30,210 bases of DNA from JACDBE01 sp051002015 (GCA_051002015.1 JBPCMS010000041.1:1-30210), one strand, 5' to 3'. Positions 1 to 7,613 are shown, counted from the stretch's first letter. A program made the numbers and translations. The notes: generated by a model not told the origin, from the sequence alone.

Positions 1-1708
1 CGAACCGCACCGCAGCCGCCCGGTCGGGCCGGACCCTGGCGGCGAGCTCGCCCAGCACCTCCCATTCCGGTCTGGCCTGGTCGATGCGGGGCCCCTCGAT
101 CTCGGGGCTGAAGATCACCCGCCGCTCCGTGGACGTCTCGGTGCAGCCCCCGACCATCTCGTAGCGGGTGGTGGCGGGGAGCACCAGGACGATGTCGGCG
201 GGGTCGGCGAGCATCTGGGTCGACACCACGATGTCCATGTGGACCCGAAGCGAGATCCGGCCCAACGCCTCGTCGACGTAGTCGGGCTCGGGGAGCACCT
301 CGAGGAAGTTGCCCCCGACCGAGAACAGGACGTCGAGGTCGCCGGCGTGGGCGGCGTCGATCATCTCCGGTGCCGTCATCCCCGGCCGGTCGGGGACCGG
401 GAACCCCCAGGTCGCCGACAGCTCTGCCGCCGAGGCCTGGTCGATGGGGGCGCCCCCGGGGAAGACGGTGGCGTAGGCCCCCATCTCGGCACCGCCCTGG
501 ACCCCGGAGTGGCCCCTGATCGGCATCAGCCCGCACTTGGGGCGGCCCACGAACCCCTTCGACAGCCCCAGGTTGATGATGGACCGCACCCCGTCCTCGC
601 CGAACACGTGCTGGGTGACCCCCATGGACCACACCAGCACCGCCGTCTTCGCCTCGTGGAGCATCTGGGCGAGCGCCGCCATCTCGGAGCGAGGGAGACC
701 GGCAGCCGCCTCCAGGTCCTCCCACGACTGCCCGGCGAGCGTCTCGGTCAACCTGTCGAACCCTGTGGTGTGGCGGTCGACGAAATCGTGGTCGACCCAG
801 CCCTGCTCGATCATGTGCTTCAGGGTGCCGTTGAGGAAGCCGACGTCCCCACCCACCGTCACCTGGAAGAACCTGTCGGTGATCCTGGTGCCGAACAGGG
901 CGCTCTCCACGTTGGACGGCACCCAGTAGCGCTCCATCCCCGGCTCGCGGTACGGGTTGACCATCGCCACCTTGGTGCCGGCCTTGCGGGCGTGGTGCAG
1001 GTACTTCATCCCCACCGGCTGGTTGCTGGCGACGTTGGACCCGATGAACACCACCAGATCGCTTCCGATCCAGTCACGGTACGAGCAGGTGGTGGCCCCG
1101 ACGCCGATCGCCTCCTTGAGCCCGAAGGTGCTGGGGGAATGGCAGACGCGGGCGGCGTTGTCGACCGAGTTGGTCCCCATCGCCCGCACCGCCTTCTGGG
1201 CGACGTAGTAGTTCTCGTTGGGCATGCCCCTGCTGGTGAGGTAGAAGCCGAGCCGATCGGGGGTGCTGGCGGTGATCCGCCCGGCGATCAGGTCGAGCGC
1301 CTCGTCCCACCCGATCCGGGTGAACCCGGTGTCGCCGCGGCGGCGGATCATCGGGTGGGGAACTCGACCCAGTTCCCGTAGCTCCTTGCCCGATCGACGT
1401 CGCAGGGCGGCGACGTCATCCATCACCGAAGGGTCGAGGGCGGGCTGGGTGTTGAGCCGCAGCAGCCGCAACCTGATGTTGCACAGGTGGATCTCGTCGA
1501 GGGTCCAGTCCGTCATGCCCGCGGTGCCCAGCGAGCACCCGTCGCACACACCGTGGTCGAGGATGCGCCAGGCGTAGCGGAGCCGATCCTTGTTCTCCCA
1601 GGCCGCCCTGGTCAGCTCGAGGTAGTTGTTGGGGCGCTGCTCACCGATGCCGAACGGCTTCTTGCTGGCCCACAGGCTGGGGCTGATCCGTTTGTGCGGT
1701 GTGGCCAC
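1..1708 (-). CDS. FdhF/YdeP-family molybdopterin oxidoreductase (C-terminus cut off by window edge)
   Basis: Large catalytic subunit of a molybdenum bis-MGD enzyme, related to formate dehydrogenase H and YdeP. The minus strand is open from a GTG at 1708 to the window edge, giving 569 visible residues; the family is usually around 750. The start is supported by GAGGGGAG just upstream. Near the N-terminus HGVCDGCSLGTAG and HLC give cysteines 55, 58 and 76, the likely Fe-S ligands. Further on NAARVCHSPSTFGLKEA matches the conserved CHxxS block of this family, followed by GSNVASNQPVGMKYLHHARK and VNPYREPGMERYW of the cofactor-binding domain. The NuoF-like gene lies upstream on the same strand, so the pair may be an NAD-linked dehydrogenase. 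True formate activity is inferred only; YdeP-type proteins have poorly known substrates. No fdhD is in the window. Confidence 0.9.
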   Translation of the reverse strand, partial: MATPHKRISPSLWASKKPFGIGEQRPNNYLELTRAAWENKDRLRYAWRILDHGVCDGCSLGTAGMTDWTLDEIHLCNIRLRLLRLNTQPALDPSVMDDVAALRRRSGKELRELGRVPHPMIRRRGDTGFTRIGWDEALDLIAGRITASTPDRLGFYLTSRGMPNENYYVAQKAVRAMGTNSVDNAARVCHSPSTFGLKEAIGVGATTCSYRDWIGSDLVVFIGSNVASNQPVGMKYLHHARKAGTKVAMVNPYREPGMERYWVPSNVESALFGTRITDRFFQVTVGGDVGFLNGTLKHMIEQGWVDHDFVDRHTTGFDRLTETLAGQSWEDLEAAAGLPRSEMAALAQMLHEAKTAVLVWSMGVTQHVFGEDGVRSIINLGLSKGFVGRPKCGLMPIRGHSGVQGGAEMGAYATVFPGGAPIDQASAAELSATWGFPVPDRPGMTAPEMIDAAHAGDLDVLFSVGGNFLEVLPEPDYVDEALGRISLRVHMDIVVSTQMLADPADIVLVLPATTRYEMVGGCTETSTERRVIFSPEIEGPRIDQARPEWEVLGELAARVRPDRAAAVRF

Positions 1709-1734
1709 CCTGCTCCCCTCTCTGCTGCGCGGCG

Positions 1735-1744
1735 GGCACGTGCC
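1735..1744. promoter_or_regulatory. GGCACGTGCC palindrome upstream of the FdhF-like gene
   Basis: A perfect 10-bp palindrome lies 27 bp upstream of the GTG start, and a possible minus-strand -10 box TATCGT lies a little further upstream at 1753-1758. Together they could be an internal promoter and operator for the molybdoenzyme gene. A palindrome of this length also occurs by chance in GC-rich DNA, so this is weak. Confidence 0.25.
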
Positions 1745-1789
1745 GTCACCCCACGATACGCCCCCCTGCGACTTGCCCCGCCGGTCGGG

Positions 1790-1933
1790 GTCATGCCCCG
1801 CAAACTTTGAGCGGGTGACGCTGGTGGGTGGTGTGAGGCGCTCAAAGTTGGCCGGGCCGGAGTCATGCCCCGCAAACTTTGAGCGGGTGACGCTGCAGGG
1901 TGGTGTGAGGCGCTCAAAGTTGGTCGGGCCGGG
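1790..1933. repeat. 72-bp tandem duplication built from inverted repeats
   Basis: Two adjacent 72-bp units (1790-1861 and 1862-1933) differ at only about four positions. Each unit contains AACTTTGAGCG and, 25 nt later, its exact reverse complement CGCTCAAAGTT (1803-1813/1839-1849 and 1875-1885/1911-1921), so each can fold into an 11-bp stem. A partial third repeat of the G/C-rich end follows at 1934-1951. The block fills the spacer between the NuoF-like and FdhF-like genes. It may be a REP-type element, a transcript processing or attenuation structure, or a repressor target; nothing in the sequence decides between these. Confidence 0.85.
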
Positions 1934-1955
1934 GAGGTTGGCCGGGCCGGGCTGA

Positions 1956-3338
1956 TCAACGATATGTCCAGTCCGGCTGCTTGCGCTGCTGGTTCGGGTC
2001 GTACTCGGCGACCCCGTCGGCAAGGTCGACCAGCTTGGGCAGCGGGTAGTCGGTGCGTTGGGACGGGCACCAGCCTTCGAGGTGGGCGGCGAAGTCGGCG
2101 GGGAGGTTGCGCAGCACGCTCGAAACCAGGTTGCGCTCCTGGACGGGGAGGTAGCAGCGGTTGCCGTCGGCGACCACCCGGAGCCTCTCCTCGATCAGGT
2201 CGAGGTCGTTATCGGATCCGGACCCGTCACGGATCCGCTCCAGCGCCCCGGTGATGTGCCCGGTCCCCAGCTTGCACGGCAGGCACTGCCCGCACGACTC
2301 GACGTACAGGAACCGGGACAGGGTGGCGGTCACCTCGACCATGCAGGCGGTGTCGTCGTAGACCATGAATCCCCCCGCCCCTAGTCCCGAGCCGATCTGC
2401 TCGAAGTCCTCATAGGTGAGCGGGATGTTGATGTCCTGGGCGGTGAGCACGGCGTTGGCCACCCCGGGGAACGCCGCCTTGAACGACCGGCCTTCCCCCA
2501 TCCCACCCGCACGCTCGATCAGGTGGGCCAACCGGGTCCCCATCGGCACCTCGAACACGCCCGGCGTGGTGACGTCGCCGACGATGGTGGCGAGCACGGT
2601 TCCCGGGGAGCGTTCGGTTCCCAGCCGCCGGAAGGCATCGGCCCCGTTGGCCAGGATCCACGCCGCCTGGGCCAGGGTCTCGGCATTGTTGACCAGCGTG
2701 GGGTTGGCCCCGCCACCCGGGCCCTCCTCCGGCGACGGCTCGCTCGCCTCCCATCCGAGCTGGGGGGCGGTGGCGTACAGCCCATGGAGGTACGGGGGGA
2801 GCCAGCGGGGGAGCGGGTCGTTGCCCTCGATCACCTCGAGCATGGCCTTCTCCTCGCCGAACAGGTACTCGTCGGGGCCGGTCACCAGATGGACCTCGAC
2901 GTCCCCCAGGAAGCGCTTCGCCGCCATGTCGGCCATCGCTTCGCTCAGCCGGGCGATCTCCCGGGTGAAGCTCGACTTGACCGCGACGTAGGCGTCGCCG
3001 GCGCCGATGGTGAGGGCGCCGATGACCAGACCCTCGAGCACGGCGTACGGGTTGGCGCGCAGCAGCGCCCGGTCCTTGAAGGTGCCCGGCTCACCCTCGG
3101 CGCCGTTGCAGACGGCGTAGCGGGTGCCCCCTCCGCCGCCCAGCAGCGAGCGCCATTTGGTGGCGATGGGGAAGCCGGCACCCCCCCGGCCCCGCAGCCC
3201 GGCCGCCGCCAGCTCGTCGATCGTCCCCCGCGGGCCGAGGGTGCGGGCCCGGTCGATCCCGGTGCCGCCGCCGGCGGCGACGTACCGCTCCAGCGTGAAC
3301 GGAGGGTCGATCAGCAGCCTGGTGGTGGGACCGGTCAC
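1956..3338 (-). CDS. NuoF-like NADH-binding/FMN/4Fe-4S subunit (formate dehydrogenase beta type)
   Basis: 460-residue protein homologous to the 51-kDa NADH-oxidising subunit of complex I and to beta subunits of NAD-linked formate dehydrogenases. It is expected to pass electrons between NAD(H), FMN and a 4Fe-4S cluster. Visible signatures are GRGGAGFPIATKW (FMN/NADH glycine-rich loop), CNGAEGEPGTFKDR (nucleotide binding) and, near the C-terminus, ESCGQCLPCKLGTGH with a later NRCYLP cysteine, the usual cluster ligands. The open frame extends far upstream antisense to gnd, but homology begins only at about 3330, so I chose GTG at 3338. That codon overlaps the stop of a 16-codon mini-ORF in a GTGA junction. 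No NuoE-type 2Fe-2S partner is adjacent. The likely partner is the molybdoenzyme downstream. Confidence 0.92.
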   Translation of the reverse strand: MTGPTTRLLIDPPFTLERYVAAGGGTGIDRARTLGPRGTIDELAAAGLRGRGGAGFPIATKWRSLLGGGGGTRYAVCNGAEGEPGTFKDRALLRANPYAVLEGLVIGALTIGAGDAYVAVKSSFTREIARLSEAMADMAAKRFLGDVEVHLVTGPDEYLFGEEKAMLEVIEGNDPLPRWLPPYLHGLYATAPQLGWEASEPSPEEGPGGGANPTLVNNAETLAQAAWILANGADAFRRLGTERSPGTVLATIVGDVTTPGVFEVPMGTRLAHLIERAGGMGEGRSFKAAFPGVANAVLTAQDINIPLTYEDFEQIGSGLGAGGFMVYDDTACMVEVTATLSRFLYVESCGQCLPCKLGTGHITGALERIRDGSGSDNDLDLIEERLRVVADGNRCYLPVQERNLVSSVLRNLPADFAAHLEGWCPSQRTDYPLPKLVDLADGVAEYDPNQQRKQPDWTYR

Positions 3339-3385
3339 CGGAGAAGGGGGAGGGCGTGGCGGCGAAGCCCTGACATCGGGGACAT
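3335..3385 (-). CDS. Putative 16-codon leader ORF coupled to the NuoF-like gene
   Basis: ATG at 3385 opens a frame coding MSPMSGLRRHALPLLR, whose TGA (3335-3337) overlaps the GTG start of the NuoF-like gene by four bases. A TACCAT box at 3392-3397 sits 6 nt before the ATG, the same geometry as the other apparent leaderless starts in this window. The NuoF-like GTG itself has no Shine-Dalgarno sequence; a ribosome finishing the mini-ORF would end on that start. This is a position-based proposal; the peptide matches nothing I recognise. Confidence 0.4.
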   Translation of the reverse strand: MSPMSGLRRHALPLLR

Positions 3386-3391
3386 GGGGTG

Positions 3392-3397
3392 ATGGTA
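3392..3397 (-). promoter_or_regulatory. Putative -10 box for the leader ORF/NuoF-like transcript
   Basis: TACCAT fits TANNNT and lies 6 nt before the ATG of the mini-ORF. With a start site about 6-7 nt downstream, the mRNA would begin at or next to the ATG. A convincing -35 element is not evident. Confidence 0.4.
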
Positions 3398-3433
3398 CCG
3401 AGCCGGCCTCGGTACCGGGTGGGGCGCACCGGA

Positions 3434-3439
3434 TACAGT
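3434..3439 (+). promoter_or_regulatory. Putative -10 box for gnd
   Basis: TACAGT lies 7 nt before the ATG at 3447, with no Shine-Dalgarno sequence in between. This suggests a leaderless gnd mRNA and argues against the in-frame GTG at 3438, which would lie inside the box. Confidence 0.45.
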
Positions 3440-3446
3440 GGCGCCC

Positions 3447-4883
3447 ATGACCACCGCCGATCTCGGGTTCATCGGGCTGGCCGTGATGGGCCAGAACCTC
3501 GTCCTCAACCTGGCCGACCACGGCTACCGGGTCGCCGTCCACAACCGCACCGCCTCGGTCACCGAGGCGTTCATGGCCGGCGAGGGTGACCGCCCCGAGA
3601 TCACCGCCGCCTCCTCGGTGGCCGAGCTGGTGGCGATGCTGGACCGTCCCCGCCGGGTGGTGCTGATGGTGAAGGCGGGAGCCCCGGTCGACGGCTTTAT
3701 CGACCTGCTGATGCCGTTGCTCGATCCCGGTGACATCGTCATCGACGGGGGCAACTCGCTGTTCACCGACACCATCCGCCGCACCGCCGCGGTCGAGGCC
3801 GCCGGGTTCCGCTACATCGGGGCCGGGATCTCGGGGGGCGAGGAGGGTGCCCGGCACGGGCCGTCGATCATGCCGGGCGGCTCTCCGTCGGCCTGGCCCG
3901 AGGTGGCCGGGATGTTCACCGCCATCGCCGCCCGGACCCCCGACGGGGTGCCCTGCTGCGACTGGGTGGGGCCCGACGGCGCCGGCCACTACATCAAGAT
4001 GGTCCACAACGGGATCGAGTACGGCGACATGCAGCTCATCGCCGAGGCCTACCACCTGCTCGGGGTGGGACTCGGGCTGTCGCACCCGGAGATGGCGGCG
4101 ATCTTCCGCCAGTGGAGCACCGGGGTGCTCGACTCGTACCTCATCGACATCACCGCCGACATACTCGCCGTGAGCGACGACACCGGGCCAAGGGTGGAAC
4201 AGATCCTGGACGCAGCCGGGCAGAAGGGCACCGGCAAATGGACGGTGATCTCGTCGATGGAGCTGGGCTCGGCAACCACCCTGGTGGCCGAAGCGGTGTA
4301 CGCCCGGGTGGTGTCGTCGGACCCCGACCAGCGGGAGCACGCCGCCGCCATCCTCGCCGGTCCCGAGCCAGCGATCACCGACCGGGACGGCCTCGTCGCT
4401 GCCGTCCACGACGCCCTGTACGCCTCCAAGATCGTCAGCTACGCCCAGGGGTTCGCCCTCATCTCCGCCGCCGCCGCCGAGCACGGATGGGCCCTCGACC
4501 TGGGGCGGATCGCCCAGCTGTGGCGCAGCGGGTGCATCATCCGTGCCCGGTTCCTCGACGACATCACCGCAGCGTTCGGGCGCCACCCCGCCCTCCCCAG
4601 CCTGCTGGTGGACGGCTTCTTCGCCGACGCCCTCGCCCGCAGCCAGGACGGATGGCGTCGGGTGGTGTCTTCTGCCATCGCTGCCGGGATCCCCGTCCCC
4701 GCCTACGCCAGCGCCCTCGGGTTCTATGACGCCTACCGCAGTCGCCGGCTTCCCGCCAACCTGATCCAGGCGCAGCGCGACTACTTCGGTGCCCACACCT
4801 ACGAGCGGGTCGACCAGCCCCGCGGCCGCGTCTTCCATACGATCTGGACCGGGGACGGGGCTCCCGAGGTGCCCGCCGGGTAG
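3447..4883 (+). CDS. gnd: 6-phosphogluconate dehydrogenase (decarboxylating)
   Basis: Oxidative pentose-phosphate pathway enzyme that converts 6-phosphogluconate to ribulose 5-phosphate and CO2 with reduction of NADP+. The protein is 478 residues, the length of the classical dimeric form. It begins with the dinucleotide fold GFIGLAVMGQNL (residues 7-18), has HNRT after the second strand (the Arg fits NADP preference), the substrate loop GGEEGARHGPSIMPGG (130-145), and the catalytic region HYIKMVHNGIEYGD with Lys184 and Glu191 where the family has its catalytic pair. The GTKGW-type motif near the C-terminal domain appears as GTGKW. It diverges from the NuoF-like gene, and transaldolase of the same pathway lies far away at 26051-27148. 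Confidence 0.97.
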   Translation: MTTADLGFIGLAVMGQNLVLNLADHGYRVAVHNRTASVTEAFMAGEGDRPEITAASSVAELVAMLDRPRRVVLMVKAGAPVDGFIDLLMPLLDPGDIVIDGGNSLFTDTIRRTAAVEAAGFRYIGAGISGGEEGARHGPSIMPGGSPSAWPEVAGMFTAIAARTPDGVPCCDWVGPDGAGHYIKMVHNGIEYGDMQLIAEAYHLLGVGLGLSHPEMAAIFRQWSTGVLDSYLIDITADILAVSDDTGPRVEQILDAAGQKGTGKWTVISSMELGSATTLVAEAVYARVVSSDPDQREHAAAILAGPEPAITDRDGLVAAVHDALYASKIVSYAQGFALISAAAAEHGWALDLGRIAQLWRSGCIIRARFLDDITAAFGRHPALPSLLVDGFFADALARSQDGWRRVVSSAIAAGIPVPAYASALGFYDAYRSRRLPANLIQAQRDYFGAHTYERVDQPRGRVFHTIWTGDGAPEVPAG

Positions 4884-4935
4884 CCGAGTCCGGGACGCTC
4901 ACTGGTGATCCGACCGATACCCCCCCCCGAGACGG

Positions 4936-5313
4936 TCAGTCGATGCCGAGGGCGGCCCTGGCTGTGGCGGTCTCGGTGGTCCCGATGATGATCTCGCCCC
5001 TGGCCCCGTGGTAGACGATGAGCACGGGAACCCCCGAGTCGGCCACCTTGCGGGCGACGACGGCGGCGCCGCCGGGGTAGCCCGGTTCCACCACGACGCA
5101 TTCCCGGTCGTCGACCACGGTCGCCCCGTAGCGGGCGACGATGTCGACCACGGCGGCCACGTCCTCGTCGGCGACGGCGATGTGGCCCACCCTGCCCTCG
5201 GTCCTCTGGAAGAGGCAGCCGGCCGACAGGTTCACCCCGGCACCGACGATCGCCTCGGTGATGTCGGCCACTCGACCGACGGTCATGTCGAGAAGGATGG
5301 TGAGGTCACGCAT
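4936..5313 (-). CDS. Small tandem-ACT-domain protein
   Basis: 125-residue soluble protein. The first half (about residues 3-66) begins DLTILLDMTVGRVADITEAI, typical of an ACT fold where a strand is followed by a helix starting near a Gly/Arg turn. The second half (about 70-123) repeats the strand/helix pattern, as in tandem-ACT proteins of the COG4747 kind. ACT domains bind small ligands, often amino acids, and usually regulate a partner enzyme; here there is no catalytic domain. The ATG is preceded by GAAAGGAAA. It follows iolB by 22 bp on the same strand and so probably ends the inositol operon. Its ligand and partner are unknown; a regulatory role in inositol breakdown is inferred from position only. 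Confidence 0.8.
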   Translation of the reverse strand: MRDLTILLDMTVGRVADITEAIVGAGVNLSAGCLFQRTEGRVGHIAVADEDVAAVVDIVARYGATVVDDRECVVVEPGYPGGAAVVARKVADSGVPVLIVYHGARGEIIIGTTETATARAALGID

Positions 5314-5335
5314 TGCGGTTTCCTTTCGTTGGAGA

Positions 5336-6187
5336 TCATCCGGCCGCCCCGGTCATGGGGAGCCGTCGGTCGGGAGCCTGTCCGGCCCAAGTATCCATGA
5401 CCCAGCGGTGGGCAGGGTCGAAGCAGATCGACCAGCGCCGCTCGGGGCCTGCCATCACGTTGAGGTAGTACAGGTCGTAACCGGGGGCGGCGACGCATGG
5501 TCCGTGGTAGCCCCGGTGGACCAGGTAGACGTCGCCGTCACCGACGGTGACGGTTTCGTCGACAGCGCCGTCGGCGGTGTAGGTGCGGTGCAACCCGAAC
5601 CCGCGCTCGCCCGCCACCCGGAAGTAGTAGATCTCCTCGAGGGCGGCCTCGTCGGCGGTCGCCTCGTCGTGCTTGTGGGGCGGGTACGACGACCAGTTGC
5701 CCGCCGGGGTCAGCACCTCGACCACGATCAGCCGCTGCGGTCCGGGGACGCCGGCGGGGAGCAGGTCGTTCACCTGCCTGGAGGCCGGGCCGGCGCCGCG
5801 CACTTCGATCCCGATGCCGGCGGCGGAGCGGTGGATCGGGTCCCCCGGTCGGTCGGCGGCGGCGGTGGCGACGGCGAACTCGCCACCGCTCCCTGTGGTG
5901 AGGGAGAACCGGGTGGCGGGGGGTAGGTACATGACGTCGGGGACGGCGGCGAACACCGAGGCCCGCCCGGTCAGCACGAACCGGCGCCCATCGTCCAGCT
6001 CCACCGTGCACGCCCCGGACAGCGGCACCACCGCAGCCTCGGTCCCGTCCAGGTCGATCCCGGTGCTCGATCCGGGGGCGGCGGCGATCACCCGGAGCCC
6101 GCAGTACTCCCAGCCGGCGCCGGCCGGGTCGAGCGAGACCGGGTCCCCATCGGCGGCGAGGGTTCCCGCAGGACGGAACCAGGTCAT
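5336..6187 (-). CDS. iolB: 5-deoxy-glucuronate isomerase
   Basis: IolB isomerises 5-deoxy-D-glucuronate to 5-dehydro-2-deoxy-D-gluconate, the fourth step of myo-inositol breakdown. The 283-residue protein has the double-cupin layout and the metal-site region NWSSYPPHKHDE, followed by EEIYYFRV and GYHGPCVAAPGYDLYYLNVMAG, all characteristic of IolB. I chose ATG at 6187 (MTWFRPAG), because the open frame further upstream is only the antisense or shifted reading of the neighbouring gene. The ATG overlaps the stop of the upstream aldolase gene as ATGA, indicating coupled translation. The tandem-ACT gene follows after 22 bp. Confidence 0.95.
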   Translation of the reverse strand: MTWFRPAGTLAADGDPVSLDPAGAGWEYCGLRVIAAAPGSSTGIDLDGTEAAVVPLSGACTVELDDGRRFVLTGRASVFAAVPDVMYLPPATRFSLTTGSGGEFAVATAAADRPGDPIHRSAAGIGIEVRGAGPASRQVNDLLPAGVPGPQRLIVVEVLTPAGNWSSYPPHKHDEATADEAALEEIYYFRVAGERGFGLHRTYTADGAVDETVTVGDGDVYLVHRGYHGPCVAAPGYDLYYLNVMAGPERRWSICFDPAHRWVMDTWAGQAPDRRLPMTGAAG

Positions 6188-7077
6188 GGCCCGTGCACGA
6201 TCTCGACGGCGGTGTCCACCCAGCGCTCCACATCCCCGTCTACGGGAAAGACCAGGCTCCTCCCGGCCACCAGCCCCCGCACCTGGGGGAAGGCCATCGC
6301 CCGGGCCCACGACCCGACCAGGCCCTCGACGTCCCCACCGGGGTCGCCGCCGAGCAGGAGCACGGGCAGGGTGGTGGCATCGAGCATCCGCCCCGGATCT
6401 GCTGCCGCGGGCAGCTTGAGCCAGGTGTAGGCGGAGGTGGCGCCCAGCGCCGACGCCACCGACACCGCCCTCACCAGGGCGTCGGGGTCGGTGGTGACCC
6501 GCACCATGCCGTCCCGATCACGGAAGGCGGGGAGCGGCTCGACCATGGCGATCAACCGCCGGCTGGCCAGGGCGGTGACGGCGGCGGCGCAGGACTCGAT
6601 GGTGGCGAGGGTACCCGGGTCGGTCGGGTCGATCCGGAGCAGCATCTTCCCGCCTTCGAACCCGAGCCGCTCGATGGTGGCGGCGTCGTGCCCGGTGAAC
6701 CGGTCGTCCAGCTCCCACACCGTGCCGGTCAGCCCGCCCCGGTTCATCGACCCGAGGACGACCCTGGTCTCCAGCTCACCGAGCAGCAGCAGGTCCTCGA
6801 GGATGTCCGGCGAGGCGAGCACCCCGTCGACTCCGGGGCGACGCAGCGCCCGGATGGTGTGGGTGAGCAGCCGGCGCCGGTCCGCCATCGCCCACGGGTC
6901 GTCACCGACCCCGAGGATGGACCGGGCGGGGTGGTCGACGGCGACGATCAGCAGCCGCTTGTCGCCCACCAGCAGCGGGCGACGCAGCCGGCGGGCGGCC
7001 CGGTCGGCCACGGCTTCCGGCGTCTCGGCCCGCAGCCGGAGCAGCTCGGTGAAGGCGGCATCGTCCAGAATGGTCAT
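6184..7077 (-). CDS. Cgl0158-type (beta/alpha)8-barrel aldolase of the inositol locus
   Basis: 297-residue TIM-barrel protein beginning MTILDDAAFTELLRLR. It contains DKRLLIVAVDHPARSILGVG and later VLGSMNRGGLTG, GGKMLLRIDPTDPGTL and LLGGDPGG, matching the actinobacterial family named after Corynebacterium Cgl0158, often annotated as a deoxyribose-phosphate aldolase-like protein. By context it probably cleaves 5-dehydro-2-deoxygluconate 6-phosphate to dihydroxyacetone phosphate and malonate semialdehyde, since no IolJ is present. A lysine in LLRID-type barrel strands could be the Schiff-base residue, but I cannot assign it. Start at ATG 7077 is chosen because sequence upstream is antisense to the lipoprotein gene; no strong Shine-Dalgarno sequence is visible. 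Confidence 0.85.
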   Translation of the reverse strand: MTILDDAAFTELLRLRAETPEAVADRAARRLRRPLLVGDKRLLIVAVDHPARSILGVGDDPWAMADRRRLLTHTIRALRRPGVDGVLASPDILEDLLLLGELETRVVLGSMNRGGLTGTVWELDDRFTGHDAATIERLGFEGGKMLLRIDPTDPGTLATIESCAAAVTALASRRLIAMVEPLPAFRDRDGMVRVTTDPDALVRAVSVASALGATSAYTWLKLPAAADPGRMLDATTLPVLLLGGDPGGDVEGLVGSWARAMAFPQVRGLVAGRSLVFPVDGDVERWVDTAVEIVHGP

Positions 7078-7079
7078 CG

Positions 7080-7613
7080 ATGCGTGCCCCGGTGGTACTG
7101 GTGCTGGCGATGATCGTCGCCTGTGGCGGCGCCGGATCCGTGCAGCTCGACCCGGCGATGCCCGACGACGTCGAGATGCTGGCGGCCGATGTGGTCGCCC
7201 TGGTACGCCGGGCGATGCCCGCCCGCACCGCCTGTCTCGAGGGGCTGCGCATCGAGAGCGATCGCGACCTGGCCGACCGGGCCCGCTACCTGCCGGACGA
7301 CCGCACCGTGGTGGTGCGGGTGCCGGCAACGGCACCGCGGCTCACGGCATCGCTGGTCCACGAGATCGGCCACCATCTCGACGCGGTGTGCGTGGACGAC
7401 GAGACCAGGGCCGCCTTCGCCGCCGCCCAGGGCACCGACCTCGAGGCCGAGTGGGGCTCGACCGGGGCGGGGGAGGACACCCTGGCGGAGCTGTTCGCCG
7501 CCGCCGTGGTCGAGGTGGTCACCGGCGATCCCGATCTTCCCCGCCAGGCGGGGGTCACCGACGCCGCCGTCGAGTTGGTGGCGGGCTGGGGGCACGGGTC
7601 ACCGACCCCCTGA
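7080..7613 (+). CDS. Small lipoprotein with HExxH zinc-peptidase motif
   Basis: 177-residue protein on the strand opposite to the surrounding iol genes. It starts with a short lipoprotein signal, MRAPVVLVLAMIVACGG, with lipobox IVAC and Cys15 as the likely lipidated residue. The motif VHEIGHHLDAVCVDD (His94, Glu95, His98) is a standard zinc-metallopeptidase helix. A downstream GEDTLAELFAAAVVEV (Glu132 to Glu137 region) could supply the third ligand, as in other small HEIGHH proteins. It is short for an active peptidase and may be a minimal domain. Its ATG lies 2 bp from the divergent aldolase start, and its 3' end overlaps the 3' end of iolC by 15 bp. No Shine-Dalgarno sequence or clear promoter is visible. 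Confidence 0.7.
   Translation: MRAPVVLVLAMIVACGGAGSVQLDPAMPDDVEMLAADVVALVRRAMPARTACLEGLRIESDRDLADRARYLPDDRTVVVRVPATAPRLTASLVHEIGHHLDAVCVDDETRAAFAAAQGTDLEAEWGSTGAGEDTLAELFAAAVVEVVTGDPDLPRQAGVTDAAVELVAGWGHGSPTP

Noticed and set aside
1626..1955. Plus-strand open frame with a repeated 24-residue peptide
   Set aside because: The periodicity comes from the 72-bp tandem repeat being a multiple of three; the frame runs antisense through the FdhF-like gene start and has no homology.
3339..4838. Long N-terminal extension of the NuoF-like frame
   Set aside because: It is antisense to gnd, low-complexity Gly/Asp/His/Val-rich, and family homology begins only near 3330.
4920..4928. Run of nine C in the convergent spacer between gnd and the tandem-ACT gene
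   Set aside because: No stem or repeat accompanies it; a homopolymer of this size is not surprising in such GC-rich DNA.
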